Assembly: GCA_023055505.1 (NCBI GenBank)
Contig: JALIRH010000019.1
Location: 2,294,001-2,358,000, forward strand
Length of the DNA: 64,000 bases
DNA from: Callipepla californica brunnescens
Taxonomy: Eukaryota; Chordata; Aves; Galliformes; Odontophoridae
Direction: 5' to 3'
A program made the position numbers and the translations under genes. Shown here one piece after another: positions 12,301 to 24,900 of the stretch. The notes beneath the pieces are model-generated. The model was not told the DNA's origin, did not search any database, and was given only the letters and a program-made list of their open reading frames with translations. Numbering within the stretch: the first letter of the stretch is position 1; each line of letters opens with the position of its first letter.

Positions 12301-14622
12301 CTCTGAAAAGGCTCCTTCCTTGTGATCACTCCTGATGAGTACCAAACCACACGTTATTTTTCTGTATATGTCCTAATTTAATGCCCAGGTGACACAGACA
12401 ATTACTCTGCAATCATTCTAATAATTCTTGATATTGTCATAGGCAGATGCATACTGCTTGGGCTAGTTCTGAAGTTTATATACAGACAGCAATGTTTCTC
12501 TCTGCTCCTCCATTATTTGCAAAGGGTGCCAAACTCTTCTCTCCTAACCACAGTGTGGGAGAAAAACTTGAAATGCCTGAACTGTAAGACTATGCTGACT
12601 GTTCTGAGTGTGAAATAGGTAAGCCGAGGCACATTTTCCTTCCAGACAGAAAGGGGACAGATAAGAAGCTGCTAAGGTACATTTCAAATGGTACATGATT
12701 TTTCCTGGTGATTTGGCTGCATTTATTGTAGCTATCCTGCCACCTCTGAATGTGGAGGATTTCTATCTGTATAGATTTTTGAGCAGTATCTTATCTGTCT
12801 TTCTATTACATGCCCTGTTACTGTTATGCCTGGGTGTGCAAGTGTTTCAATGTGACATTAAAAAAATTACAGTTATGTAATGGCTGTAAAGAAAGACACA
12901 TCATTTTTTCAACCTTCACCTTCTATTGGGTTTTACAAAAGAGGTCAATATCATTATTCAAATTAAGGGAACTAATTGCTGTGTGTAAATCTGCAGTAAC
13001 TCCAGATTTCTTTATTCTCAGCAGACACCTTTGCCTTCATTCCTGTCACATTTCATTATCCCTTTGTGGTAGCCCTCATCCTTCTAGCTTTCCCACATTC
13101 TGGTTTTTTTTTTGTTTTTTTTAATCTGATCTCTGCTCCCCTGCATAAAGTACTTGAGATTTATTTGCTCCCAAGGGGTTCCCTGTAGAGACTTCCAGTT
13201 CTGTTCAGAACCACAGTCAGGTGTAGCATCTCAGAGCTGAAAGCACATCAGAAATCTCATCCCACTTCTTCAGCTTTAGAATGAAGCATTCACAGCTACT
13301 CCTGGAAGATGGTTTAGACCAACTATATTCATTACAGAGATGGAGTGCTCTGCTGCATCACCACTGGCAATGAGCAACATACAATTAGTCAGAGTGTGTC
13401 CATACACATTCACAGTCATGTTTCTGTAACAGGTGAACATTCTGCCACAGACTGAGAGTAGATCACCCAGCAGGTCAATGTTGGTATTCTAATACCTCCT
13501 AATCAGGTGAAAATATGAATCCCACAGAACTGAAGGAACACTGAGATCCCACAGCAGGCCCTACTCCACGCCTATCTGCCTTGCCAAAGCAGAAGGGACA
13601 GTAGCACTTGTCCTCTGGGAGCCAGAGAGCACGTCAGCTCTGTGGGTGCTGTTTCCCCAAAGCCCAGGGCCTTTGGGCAGCAGCTCAGTTTGCAGCAGCC
13701 GTGCAGCATGGCTCTGTGTCACCTGCTACACTTGTTCCAGGCTACCAACAGGATCCTAGAAAGAGAGGCAACCTGAGGACAAGGTATATGTTTGGGTAGA
13801 AATATCGAAGTGCAGGCCGCCCTGGCAGCAAATACAGAAAAAGAAAGCTTGGTCCCTCAAAAATCAAATGTAATCGCTATTGCTGTAGAGGTACCTTCAG
13901 GTTTAGGGCTGCACACTGGGAGTGGTTTATGGCCAAGACTATTGCAGTGCTTTGAACATAAAAAGCAGGACCTGTAAATAATGTAACGGTATGATTGCAG
14001 GAAAGTTCAGTTTCCTTCTTAGGGAAGGGCTTGCCTGGGGGCACGCTGCTGCCACCCTCCTTCTGAGCACAGCATATGGCTTCACTGTTCTGCACATATC
14101 CAGCTGCACCTTGTTCCCTGCCTTCAGGATGGTGTTTGCAGGATCCAGGCTTCTCCCTGGCATGACTGCAATGAGAGACGAGGACTTTCAGGGAACACTG
14201 CTCAGAAAAACCACGGTTCAGCTTCCTGCACTCCCCTACCCCTAGCTGGAGCAAGGCTTACACAGAGACAAGCCATGTGTTACAGGCAGGCAAATAGATG
14301 GGTTTCACCTACAGAAGGAAAATTTCAGAGGCCTGTTTGTCTGTGGTGTAATTTCTTTAGCATGCTCAATTTTCTGAGACATGTAATCTTCGTTCAACTG
14401 ATTATGAAAAACGTGAGATGACTGAAAAATCGGTGACCTCTAAAACTCAGAGACACGTGTCTGCCTGCTTAAGTGCCCTGATCTGCACTGTGCACGCAGA
14501 GCTGAACTTCTGTGACATCTCCCTGTCCACTTGTGAGGGACTTACAGAGATGCCCATCTGCTTCCAGCTGCAAGTCTTCACTCAGCAGGTACACTAATTG
14601 AAGGAATCACGTATGCACAAGG

Positions 14623-14640
14623 GTGTGTGTGTGTGTGTGT
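14623..14640. repeat. (GT)9 microsatellite
   Basis: Nine uninterrupted GT units. Confidence 0.95.
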
Positions 14641-15001
14641 TTGCAGGACTGGAGAATAAGATAGGAAATATTACCCATTACTTGTAAAACATCTGCTGTT
14701 TGCTCATGATCTGTTATAGGCTCCAATGTGTATTTGCTGATTTTGTCTTTAATTCATAGCAGTGTAAGAAAATATATGAGATCACTCATGAATAACCATT
14801 ATCTTGGATTAGCTTAAATTTCAGTGTTTTACAACACCGGCTGATACTGAAGCTCTTACATATATTTTGCTGAGGTCGTGGGAGTAATTTTAGTGTAATT
14901 TTACTCACATGCGTATTTTCATTTCATAAATATTTTCCACATCAAAAATATCACCTAGTAGTCTTTCCAAAAAGATTCTTTTGTCAAATATTCCCCCCTC
15001 C

Positions 15002-15024
15002 TTTTTTTTTTTTTTTCTTTTTTT
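15002..15024. repeat. Poly-T tract
   Basis: T15, a single C, then T7. No A-tailed retroposed gene is recognisable beside it on either strand. Confidence 0.9.
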
Positions 15025-18000
15025 AATTAGGGACATTTTCCAGTGCGTATGTCAAACCTTTATCAAAGTTCATTTGCTAATTCAGCCCTAACTGTCTAAC
15101 CAGTAACACACGTGGCAGAATACAGACCTACAAAAAATAAGATTCTTTCATAACATGCAGATGATTTGAATGGCTAAGCGTAACACCATGAGGAATATGG
15201 TCTAAATATAAGACTGATCACCAAAAAAACCCCTATGCTTCTGTCCTTCTTGTGATTCCAGTCTTATATGCAGGTAGAAAATGGAGAAAAACACCTGAAT
15301 GAAACACAAGGTCAGGAAACAGAAACCTTGAGCAGAAATGAAATGGAGAAGCTTCATTAACACAGCAGAAATGATCAATCACTCTCCCACTTACTGCAGG
15401 TGGGAACAATTGCACCAATCACTCAAATGTACTGCTTCACATAACTCATTTAGGAGTACTGGGCTGATCTCATTGAGTTTCTCAGTGTTTTGCCTGTAAA
15501 CTGCCATTTGATTATTTAATTGCCCCTCCCTTTCCAGAAGGTATTTCCTCCAGGAGAGCAGTATATTATTTCACTCAGCCGAGAACATCAGGAGACTCGG
15601 TAGGTTGTAGCTCTAACAAGAAACAGAAGTTCATTTTATTTAAAAGTTTTTTATTTCTTGAGTTAGGAGTTAAAAAAGATCCAGATGAAACAGAAGCTAC
15701 AACAGGCAGCAGAGAAAAAAAGAATAAAAGAATTTATGATCAATCATAGGAAAACCCAGAAGATGGATTAAGTATGAGTTCTGTATGTTTTGGTTTTCAT
15801 TTCAGTTCCTCCTTGAACTTTTCTAGCACCTCTTTGTCATCCCTTTTACTGTTTATATGGGGTCGGGTCAGTGTAGCACTGCTTGTGTGTTAGGAGAGCG
15901 CATGGTTATTTCTGCGAACCATAACAAGGACTGGGTTCCAGTTTGTTTTAGGCATTGGGCTGTGAGGGGCCAGCTTTGGTTACCTAGGTAGCTGTAAGGG
16001 GTTCCATGCCTCAGTCAGCCTTGCTAGGGCCTGCAAACCATTTGCTTCCTTACTGGCTTTCCTAAATTTGCCTTTGGTTTACCCTCTTGTCTCTAAAGTC
16101 ACAGGCTTTCTGCTGTTCACTGACATTTTCCCTGAAGCTAGCAGTATAGGCCTCAGCTGGTTGCCCTCTTTGGGTCCTAGGGTTTACTGGTTCGTTGCTT
16201 TGCATGCTGGCAGTTGTATGTTAGCAAATGAAAGGTAAAACTAGCCAAATATTCCTGCTTCTCAGACAGTGAATTAAGTAGCTATTTATTCAAGTAATAC
16301 CTTTTAATAAGCAACAACAAAAAACACTTAAGAACAAGTTAAGCTTAAACAGTGCCTCAATATGAAGGCTGGGTATTTCTGACTCTAAGCGGTCATATGG
16401 CCACATGTAAAGGATTGGTAATTAGTAATTCTCACTGATACTGTCTTCCACAAACCTGCCTACTTTCCCCTGGAGCCCATGAAAACCTTTAACATCTAAC
16501 ATTAAGGAATTCCATTGAAGGTCATTTCTTTGCTAGAAAAAACAAGCCCTGCTTTGCTAGTTCTGAACTCAGTTCCCACCACCTTCAACTACTTTTTTTA
16601 CCTGCCTCCTGCTGGCTATAATTTTATCATCTGTGGTTTATCCCACTGGTCAATTCCTTTTCAGAATCTGTCCTTGTTTATGTAGTTAATCATTGTCAGG
16701 CTTTCTTTAAGGTTTCTTCTCCAGTGAATTTTTAATCCTTGAAGGCTTGAATTTAGAGTGAAGGGCAGACAGTGACTGCAGGTTTGAGCTAGAAGTGAAT
16801 ATAAACCTTTGATGGAAACTGATATATTTGTATATAGTGCATATATTAACAGTATAGCTCTCTTTTTATTGTATGGTCACATTTCTTTTTCAAATAATTG
16901 TGATTATAATGTTGGGATAGATAGTAGGATCTGTGTTGAAATGGCATGTTCTTGTACTAAACTTAGAGAATGCTTTTGCAGAGACCCACTGATCTAGAGC
17001 ATACATCTGAGTGTGTGCAGGGTCATGAGGGCATGGCCCAAGATCAAGGAAAAGAGATCCAAAATAACGTTGATTAATTGGTGCGTCAGGCCTGTAGGCA
17101 TTCCTTCTGTGGGATGCTGAGGTTCTGAGGCTATGCTATGGGGTACAAGGGAGGGCTGTATGCGACTGTGGGAAATGGTGATGGGCTCTGACTGCAGAAG
17201 CCTGCAGCATTCACAGGAAAGTTTGTGTACTGCGGTCTCAGACAAAACTGTTTCATAAAGCAAGTGATTCAGAACTTCTTCCTCCAGGGTGGGGCAGAAA
17301 GTACTTTACTGGATTACTTGAAACGATAAAGCCAAACCATGACTAATACACACACACGCAGAAAAAGAACTCATCCTGCCATTCTGGTGTAAGTAACTGA
17401 AATTTTATTCAGAATGGACTTATTATGGGTGTGAATAATAAATGCTTGTCTTTAAATAATGAACAATTTATGCCGCAGTCTATTTTTAGCTAACCAGACC
17501 TGTGTTACAGTGCAGTCAGGCTGGCTGTCTATTGTTTATTCTCTCTGTGTGCTCAGTTCATCGATACATGTCCCTCTGCAGACTGCCAGGCTTTCTTCTA
17601 TAGAAACACCAGAATTAAATGAATTAACCTGGTGGAACTCCATTGGGCTTAGACAAAGAACCGATCGCTCGCCAGCTGGTGGGACTAGGTGCTGCTGGGC
17701 GCTGTTGGGCTGCCTTGTTCTAGGAAGGTGGAAACGCGCGGCCGTAAGCAGCATTAGGGGAAACCAGCAGTGCTGGTTAACGTGTTCTTCGCGTGACTCA
17801 AATGTAACTCGCAGTTGGAAATCGCTTTCACTTTTTATTTATTTATTTTTTTTGATCGTGGTTAATACAAGCGAGGACGTGCCAGGGGTACCCACGCTGG
17901 GCCTGTGGGGACGGCCGGACCGCCCGAGGCCCCCGACACGGCCGCTGCCCCGGCCCCACCCGCCCCGCGCTGTGGGAGCGGCGGACGCGCCGCAGCTGCC

Positions 18001-18585
18001 GGGCGCGGCCGTTCCCGCCCTCCCCGCCGGCCCCGCCCACCCACGAGGACCCCTCTCCGTCACCGGGGCTGCCCGGATCGGCGCCTACCGGCTCGCGTCG
18101 GCCCCTCTCTGCTCCGCGCAGCGGGCACGGCGTTCTGCGCGGCCGGCGGCGCGTGTGTCCGGGCTGGGGTCGCTCGAGTCGGACGGTATGGGCGCGCGGG
18201 GCGCCGCGTGGAGACGGGCACCGCGCCGGGCGGCCGCGCTGGTCCGGGGTCCTACGGGGCGGCGGCGGGCGGGCGGATCGGTGTCTCCTTCACTTCGCCC
18301 TCCAGTGCCAGCGGCTGCAGCAGCGCGGCCTCCTCACGGCGACACCCGCCCGCGCCCCCGGCACCGCCGCCCTCCCGCGCTAGCCAGGTGCCGGCCCGGG
18401 CCGCGGCTCGCCCCGCGGGGGGGACAGGGGAGGAGGGCGCGGGCGTGGGGCGGCGAGCGGGGCCGGGGTCGGTTTCCTCGGCGTACCGCCGCGGGCGGCC
18501 GGGAGGGACGGGGCGCGCAGAGGGCGTTGGGGCCGTCCGCCGCCCCCGATGGCCTCGTCCGCGTCCGGGCCGCGGTTACATAAGA

Positions 18586-18608
18586 GGCGGCGGCGGCGGC
18601 GGCGGCGG
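18586..18608. repeat. (CGG)n trinucleotide run
   Basis: A run of GGC/CGG units immediately upstream of the YY1-like motif in the VDAC2 CpG island. Runs of this kind are common in vertebrate 5'UTRs and promoters. Confidence 0.85.
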
Positions 18609-18609
18609 G

Positions 18610-18698
18610 GGTCAGGCGCCAGGCCCAAGATGGCCGCGCGGAGCGTTCACCTTGCGGCGGCAGCGGGCGCCGCGCGGCCTGGGGCCCGGCACGCAGCG
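18610..18698 (+). other. VDAC2: Possible VDAC2 non-coding exon 1
   Basis: A non-coding first exon is expected because the coding start lies in an exon with its own acceptor (ending 21921). The most plausible donor in the island is after 18698 (GCAGCG then GTAGGG). Both ends are guesses from sequence alone; other donors in the island are possible. Confidence 0.3.
18626..18637 (+). promoter_or_regulatory. YY1-like motif (CAAGATGGCCGC)
   Basis: Matches the YY1 core AAGATGGC, which in many housekeeping promoters sits just downstream of the transcription start. It follows the (CGG)n run and probably marks the VDAC2 start region. Confidence 0.55.
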
Positions 18699-18840
18699 GT
18701 AGGGCCGCCGCGACGCTTCGGCTTTCCGAGCACGTAGCGAACCTGCGGCTGCTCGGCTCTTTCCCTTCTCCGTAGAGGCTGTGCGTTGGCCTGCCTGGGG
18801 TTGTGTCGCTAGCGTGCCGGGCGCCGAGCACTAGAGGAGG

Positions 18841-21800
18841 GAGGCAGTTGCAGCAACGGGTGGGAGTTGCTCTCGTTTGAGCGTTAGGAGCGGAGCAAGT
18901 GTAAAGGAGGTCAGCGTTAGAGCGGCTGTATCTTTCACAGTATTTTCAGCACCTGTTTGCTTATTTCTGTTCTCAGTAATTGAATACAATTTCTCTGTAG
19001 TTATTTCCATAAAAAAAAAAAAATCCGTTGGGGTACCTATGTATTTTCTTCCTAATTCCGTGCCCTCCAGGCTGATCTTCAATGCCCTGAGGTCTGGAAA
19101 TGGTTATTGGAAGTCATTGGCATACCTTTAATTACTGGGTGTAAGGCTCTTTCCAAGTATTGCCTCGAAAGAAAGCTGTGATGTAATAGTACTGACAGCC
19201 TTCGCACATCATCTTGCCTTTCTTTTTTTTCCTTTTACATTGGAAAAAAAAAAACCATCTCAGTAGTGGGATTTTATTTATTTATTTATAATTTTTTTAG
19301 GGTTGTATAGAAAGGGGGATGAAATGAAAAATCAGGGTGAGATGCCGACCTGGTGCGAGTACCTTCTGTGTCCCTGAAATGAAGATTATTTGGTATCTGC
19401 TGTCAGAAGCAGCCTGCTGTCATTAAGTGGTAGTTTTACTTTAGGTGTTTCTAATTAGTAGTCTGGATGAAAGGCACTTCAAAACACGCTCGAAGAAAAT
19501 TACTTCTGATTAAAAGAATTTGCAAATCTAGTGAATTTATCAACACTGGAGGAAACAGGAGTGCTTTTTTTGACCTTATTTTCATTTAATGAGCTTTGTG
19601 ATGGTGACACTGGCTTATCAGATGTTTTGTGTCCCCCCCAAATAACTTGTGCTTTTTCCTCTTGCATCGCTCTCAGTATACAAATTAAAGCAGCAGCGTG
19701 AAGGTCATGAGCTGTTGTAACTTCTTAACTGGAAACCTGGGCCTGTAGGCTGGAGTCTGACCAGGATTAGTCAGTTTCCTGCAGGAGGGAGAATGCTTAA
19801 CTTGGCTAGATAAAAACCAGCAGTATCCTTTCACTGCAGTAATTCCATGCATTTAGGCACAGGTACTTCGTACCTTAGTATGAATTTCTTGTCTGTAATG
19901 TTTGCCTAGTCAATTTGGGAGCATTAAAGACAAGTTTATTTACACAGTTATATATAGTAACCTTTAGCACAGGCATGCTTTTTAACGCTTCTGAACTAGT
20001 AATAATTATTCTTTTGGAGATAGTGGTTGGACCTACTCAGAGGAAGAGTACATAGCTAAAACACCTTGAAGCCCTTTTAAGCTCCTAATGAACTGAACAG
20101 CAGGGCTCTGGAGCAAAGGAAGACCAGAGTTCCCACACTTCCTTGAAGTTTGGTCCTGCAGTCTGCTACCTTTTATTGAATAGATAATAGGAACCATTTT
20201 GTCTCATCACTGGGACTCGTATCTGTTTCTGCTGTCAAATCTTCTTTTCCTTAGGCTTACATTATTAGTTATTTCCTTAAGAATTTGCTCCGTGCAGGAA
20301 TGGATTTGTTTTATTCTCTCCAGCAAGTGCTGGATGGATTTATTAACTGACTTGTCTGTAGAGCTTAGCACTTCTTACTGAAGAGGTTTTTGATTATCAG
20401 TGGGTTTTTTTGGCGGATGCTGTTCTTAAACAGTCTGTTTTAGTGGAATGGTGCCCTAAAGGAAATAATCCTGGGTCTGGTGTTTCAGGCAAGTTTTCTT
20501 TGTTAGTAGGTAAAGCCAGAAAAGACAAACTTTTAATTAAAAAAGATGGGAGGATGTCAGGGGTGAAGAGCCTGCGTTGAACCCAAGTGACTGATATACT
20601 CACATACCTGTAAAGATCTGCAGGAGGTGAACAGTTCTGTAGTCAGATGATGATAATTAAGTCTGGTTAAAAGTGCTTTTATAAGAATGGAAAGTTTTCA
20701 ACTCTTAGTTGAAAATGAATATGGTAGAGTATGGTCTTATTTTTTTTTAAAACAGAACTCATTCAGGGGTGAGAGGAACAGAGAAGAACAAAATTCAGGC
20801 TTCCAGAGAAATAAATACGACCAATTAACTTTAAAATAAGTTGGTTTTTTTATTATTATTTTTAATTTTTGTTCAGGCAATTAATTTTAAAAGGAAAGAT
20901 TTTTGATTGTTTGGGCTTTTAATGATGCATAACTAGCTAGTGTTAGCATCTTCCTGTTTCTTTTTGTGTCCCTTTTGGGGAAATCACCAAGTCTGTGCAG
21001 CGTGCTCTTTTTTTTCCATATTTTAAAACTTCAGAATGGAGTGCCTCTAGTAGTGGCCTTTTACTTCTGAAATAAAAGGATGGTAGTCACCAATGGAAGG
21101 TACAGATGGAGAGTATCCTCACAGGGAGGAGGAATGCTGTGCAGATCTGTGTGGGACCTTAGGTGCATCCAGCAGGCCAGGGAAGCTGGGTCAGATCTGG
21201 ACTTGAATGACAGGTTCTTTAACAGTGAGTTTGCCAGAAGCTCCTTGTCTGAGGAGAGCTCTCCTCACAATTCCATTTCGCTTTCTCACTTGTATGACTT
21301 GCTCGCTTTAAGCTAACAAGGAGCTCACCCTCCCCACCCTTGCCCCCAGACTTAAACTCTTGCCCTGCGTAGGAGGAAAGATCTTCATCTGAGTAATTGC
21401 TGGTTAACAGGCTTTGAGGATCCTTTCCAAATCTTATGTTTATCATTTACCATGTTGGGCAAGTGGTGTTGCAAAACAAACGCACACACTTTCGCATGTT
21501 GGAAATGAAACGTTGTGGGTCTTCTCAGATAACTTCCCTGAGCGTCTGAATTTGTAGAATTTAAAGGAATACCTGCTGGCATGACAGCTTTCCGTGTTTC
21601 TCATTCTCTGGTTTTCAGTGAGCTTTTGGTGCCTGATAATTAAAGGTGTAAGGAATAAACCTACATGAAAAGTAAAGCTTTTTCTTGTAATTTCTTGACA
21701 GTAAGCAGGTTACCTGTGCCAGGAAAATATTCAGTGTTCACTGTAAACATCAGAAAATCTTTAGATGTTTCACAAAGTAAAGTATTTGAACTATCTGTCA

Positions 21801-21921
21801 GCTCTTAAGTGCCCAGTGTATGAATGTGCCTTAAAGAAAGAGAGTCTTTAAAAGTTGTGCTAGCATTTTTGTATGTCTGCATAGTAAAAGATGGAACATT
21901 AATTGTCCTGTTACCTTCCAG
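18841..21921 (+). other. VDAC2: VDAC2 first intron (approximate)
   Basis: AT-rich sequence between the CpG island and the acceptor ttaccttccag ending at 21921. No coding exon or recognisable repeat is seen. Short open frames at 21,080-21,580 do not resemble known proteins. Confidence 0.55.
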
Positions 21922-21926
21922 CTCCA

Positions 21927-21993
21927 ATGGCGATTCCTCCATCATATGCAGACCTTGGCAAATCTGCCAGAGATATCTTTAACAAAGGATATG
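21927..21993 (+). CDS. VDAC2: VDAC2 coding exon 1
   Basis: ATG at 21927; acceptor AG ends at 21921 and donor GTGAGT follows 21993. Encodes residues 1-22 plus one base of Gly23, covering the N-terminal helix that lies inside the barrel. The context ctccaATGG has G at +4 and C at -3. Confidence 0.95.
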
Positions 21994-24900
21994 GTGAGTC
22001 AATATCGTGTATTGAGTGTGCTGCAGCAATGAATTGACCGCTTTAGCACGTATGTGGAGTTCAGTGAATGCTCAGATGCCTGTGCTTTTGAGAGGGACAA
22101 GGGTGTATTTCTTTTTAAACATTTCTGTCAGCTAATGTGCCAGCAGAGGCTTTTTGTGAGCTATTTTGATACGAAGTCTGTTAAACCTTACTGCATTAGC
22201 CCCATTAATGTTAAGTGAAGAGGTGCAGAAGTATGCAAAGCTAGAAACATCCACTATTACACAACTTAGGAGTGTATTTACACTTCTTTTATGGATCTTT
22301 GTTCCAAAACATTTGTTGGTATACATAGGCTTATATATCATTGTAACATTAGTATGTGTTTTAATAGCATTCAGACTTTCTTCTTTGAGATCTTTGTTCT
22401 TAATGCTGAGGCAACGATTTAATGCAATAGGGTTGCTCTTGAAATGGCATTGTGTGTAGAGTAGACAACATCCAGGGAACAAGAGAACGTATTTTGTCTG
22501 TCAATACATTTACAGCCATCTTTTGTTAATAAGAAGTACAGGATACAACTGAGAGGCTATTTTCTGCTAATTCTTTAGTGATGACAGACAGAACTCCTGG
22601 CTTAGGCTGACCTACTCTGCCTGCTTTAGCATCTGAAATTTGAGTGTAACAGAAGTCAGCCTATGCTGGATTTTTTTTATGTGTATGGTTTTTTTTTTGG
22701 TGTATATTTATACATGCACATATTGGAAAACCAACATCATGGAAAATGTGCATAGTCTTGGTTAAAGCTTAACTTTTTAACTGTAACTTCTGTTCATTAA
22801 GGGTTTGGGCTGGTGAAGCTGGATGTGAAAACAAAATCTGCAAGTGGAGTGGTGAGTTGAAATAAGTATTCATTGTATCGGTGGTGGCCATGTGTTTGGA
22901 TGCTGATTTAATTATAGATGAGTACTTTCCAGATGCCATTGAGTAGCTTATAGTTTATATTAATGTTATTAATATTAATCAGAAGCACCTACATTCTGGC
23001 TTCATTCTGAATATAGTACTTCTTTTGTAAATATCTTAAAAACAGTAAAAAAAATAAGCTGTCTTCATGCTTGTAAAATTAAAAGGTTTGTTAGCTATCT
23101 CTCATGTTAAGTCTGAACAAACACTTGACACGTTTTTGCTGCTGAGCATACTGCTTCATTCGCTCCTGTAAATTTTTGACATCTGAATCCATGCGTGAAG
23201 TAGTTAGCAGTGAAACAGCACTGTCTCTTCCCTTTAAAACCTTTAAACGGTTTTTAAGTGCTGCTGTTATGTTCCATGGTCACGCAGACAGTACTTCCTG
23301 CAACTTTGATCTGTTTCTAGAACAGACTGCAAGATGTAAATGCAGATTTCTCCTCCACGCAGGAGCTGGAACTTTTAACTTTGTAACTGGCTGTTTAAAA
23401 ACAAGGTGTGTGGTTTTTTATAGCAGCCTGCATCCCAACTGAAACACTCTTTGTGAGGGCCCTCCTATAGGTGTAGTGGTTCTTCAGCTGGTTTCTGTCA
23501 AGATCTAGTGGTGAAACTAGCTGAAACTTTCCTCAAAATTCAAGCTCTTGTGTGAATCCCATTTCAGTTACAACACCTGTTCCCCAGGTGGAGAATGTGC
23601 ATAAGCGTATATTAAAGACTTTTGTGGTTTGGTTTGATTTTTCTTAACCTTGTTTCAGGAATTTTTTTCTTCTTCTTTTCGAGGAGAATGCCTATGGTAA
23701 CAACTGCCTTGCTTTTGAGTTGCATTATAAACCTCTGTTTTGTAATAGTGGTACACTGCATTTGAAACAGATGGTGAGAAGGGAGAAGTCTGTGATGTGG
23801 CCATGAGTCATTTGGTTCTTCTGCGTTACGTTGCTGCCCCCCAAGCTGTCATACAGAGCAAGATCTTAATGTGTGGTGAAGAAGGGTCTTCTCTCTTTTG
23901 TCACTTTGTAAGGCTTTCAGGATCGTGTTTCTTCCGTATAACATGGACACTGTCCTTTCTAGGAATTCACAACATCTGGTTCGTCGAACACAGACACTGG
24001 AAAAGTGAATGGAAGCTTGGAGACCAAATACAAGTGGGCTGAGTATGGGCTGACTTTCACAGAAAAATGGAACACAGATAACACTCTGGGAACAGAAATT
24101 GCAATTGAAGATCAGGTAATAGATTAGCTGAGTATTCATTTATTTTACTTAACTAGCAGAACTGAATTTATAGCTTAATTTTCTCATTCTTCAATTAGAT
24201 TGCCAAAGGCTTGAAGTTGACATTTGATACAACTTTCTCACCAAATACAGGGTAAGCTTTTTTTTGCCTTTTTACTTTGTGTCATGCTGCACATGTGGTT
24301 GATAAGTGTTCCATCTGGTGTGTCAAATCAACAGATGTTATTGATCCAAATTAGCAAATGCCAACACTGAAGGCTTCTGCATCTTACTCTACAGGCTTAG
24401 TATTGGACACTTCACAGTTGTCTATTTCTCTTAATTTATGAGTCAGAAAACTTTTGTTGGACTATTACAGGAGGCACGAAGATGTCTTTACCTTAATCAC
24501 AATGCATGCTTCTGTGATTTTTTTTGTACAGTTTCTTGATGGGTTACCTGTGGTTTGGGCCAGGCTGTTGGATGCATGTGCATGGCATTTAGATGCATTC
24601 TGTCGAGGCGTGTGGCTCAAATTTGTCTCCTCGTTGAAAATGAGGAAACTGACTAAAGAGGAACTGTTTCTCTGTTTCAGAAAGAAAAGCGGTAAAATTA
24701 AGTCAGCGTATAAACGTGAATGCCTAAACCTAGGTTGTGATGTTGACTTTGATTTTGCTGGGCCTGCAATCCACGGTTCAGCTGTCTTTGGTTATGAAGG
24801 CTGGCTCGCTGGTTATCAGATGACTTTTGATAGTGCCAAATCAAAATTGACAAGGAATAACTTCTCTGTGGGTTACAAGACTGGTGACTTCCAGCTGCAC

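Larger units (their letters stand above)
9313..17869. other. Intergenic sequence between SAMD8 and VDAC2, second part
   Basis: No coding gene, RNA gene or nameable repeat is seen apart from simple sequence: (GT)9 at 14623, T15 at 15002, and AT-rich tracts around 12,110-12,160. Short open frames occur on both strands but lack codon structure or family motifs. Confidence 0.55.
17870..18840 (+). promoter_or_regulatory. VDAC2: VDAC2 CpG-island promoter
   Basis: An abrupt change from AT-rich DNA to about 1 kb of very GC- and CpG-rich DNA lies 3 kb upstream of the VDAC2 start codon. It contains GC boxes (ccccgccc near 18031, gtggggcgg near 18446), a (CGG)n run near 18,586-18,608, and a YY1-like motif at 18626-18637. 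No convincing TATA box is visible. VDAC genes have housekeeping CpG promoters, so assignment to VDAC2 is expected. The exact start site and first exon cannot be fixed without transcripts. Confidence 0.85.

Noticed and set aside
17459..18583. 374-codon plus-strand open frame overlapping the VDAC2 CpG island, with long frames in other phases and on the other strand
   Set aside because: The frames stay open because the DNA is extremely GC-rich. The product is Arg/Ala/Pro-rich low complexity, several frames are open at once, and no family motif is present.
22132..22482. Overlapping open frames on both strands (97 and 116 codons) in a VDAC2 intron
   Set aside because: AT-rich intronic sequence with hydrophobic low-information products and no splice or family support.
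24454..24680. Open frame running into VDAC2 coding exon 5 from upstream
   Set aside because: Intronic read-through. The acceptor tttctctgtttcag at 24680 and the exact phase with exon 4 show that the exon starts at 24681; the upstream residues are not VDAC-like.
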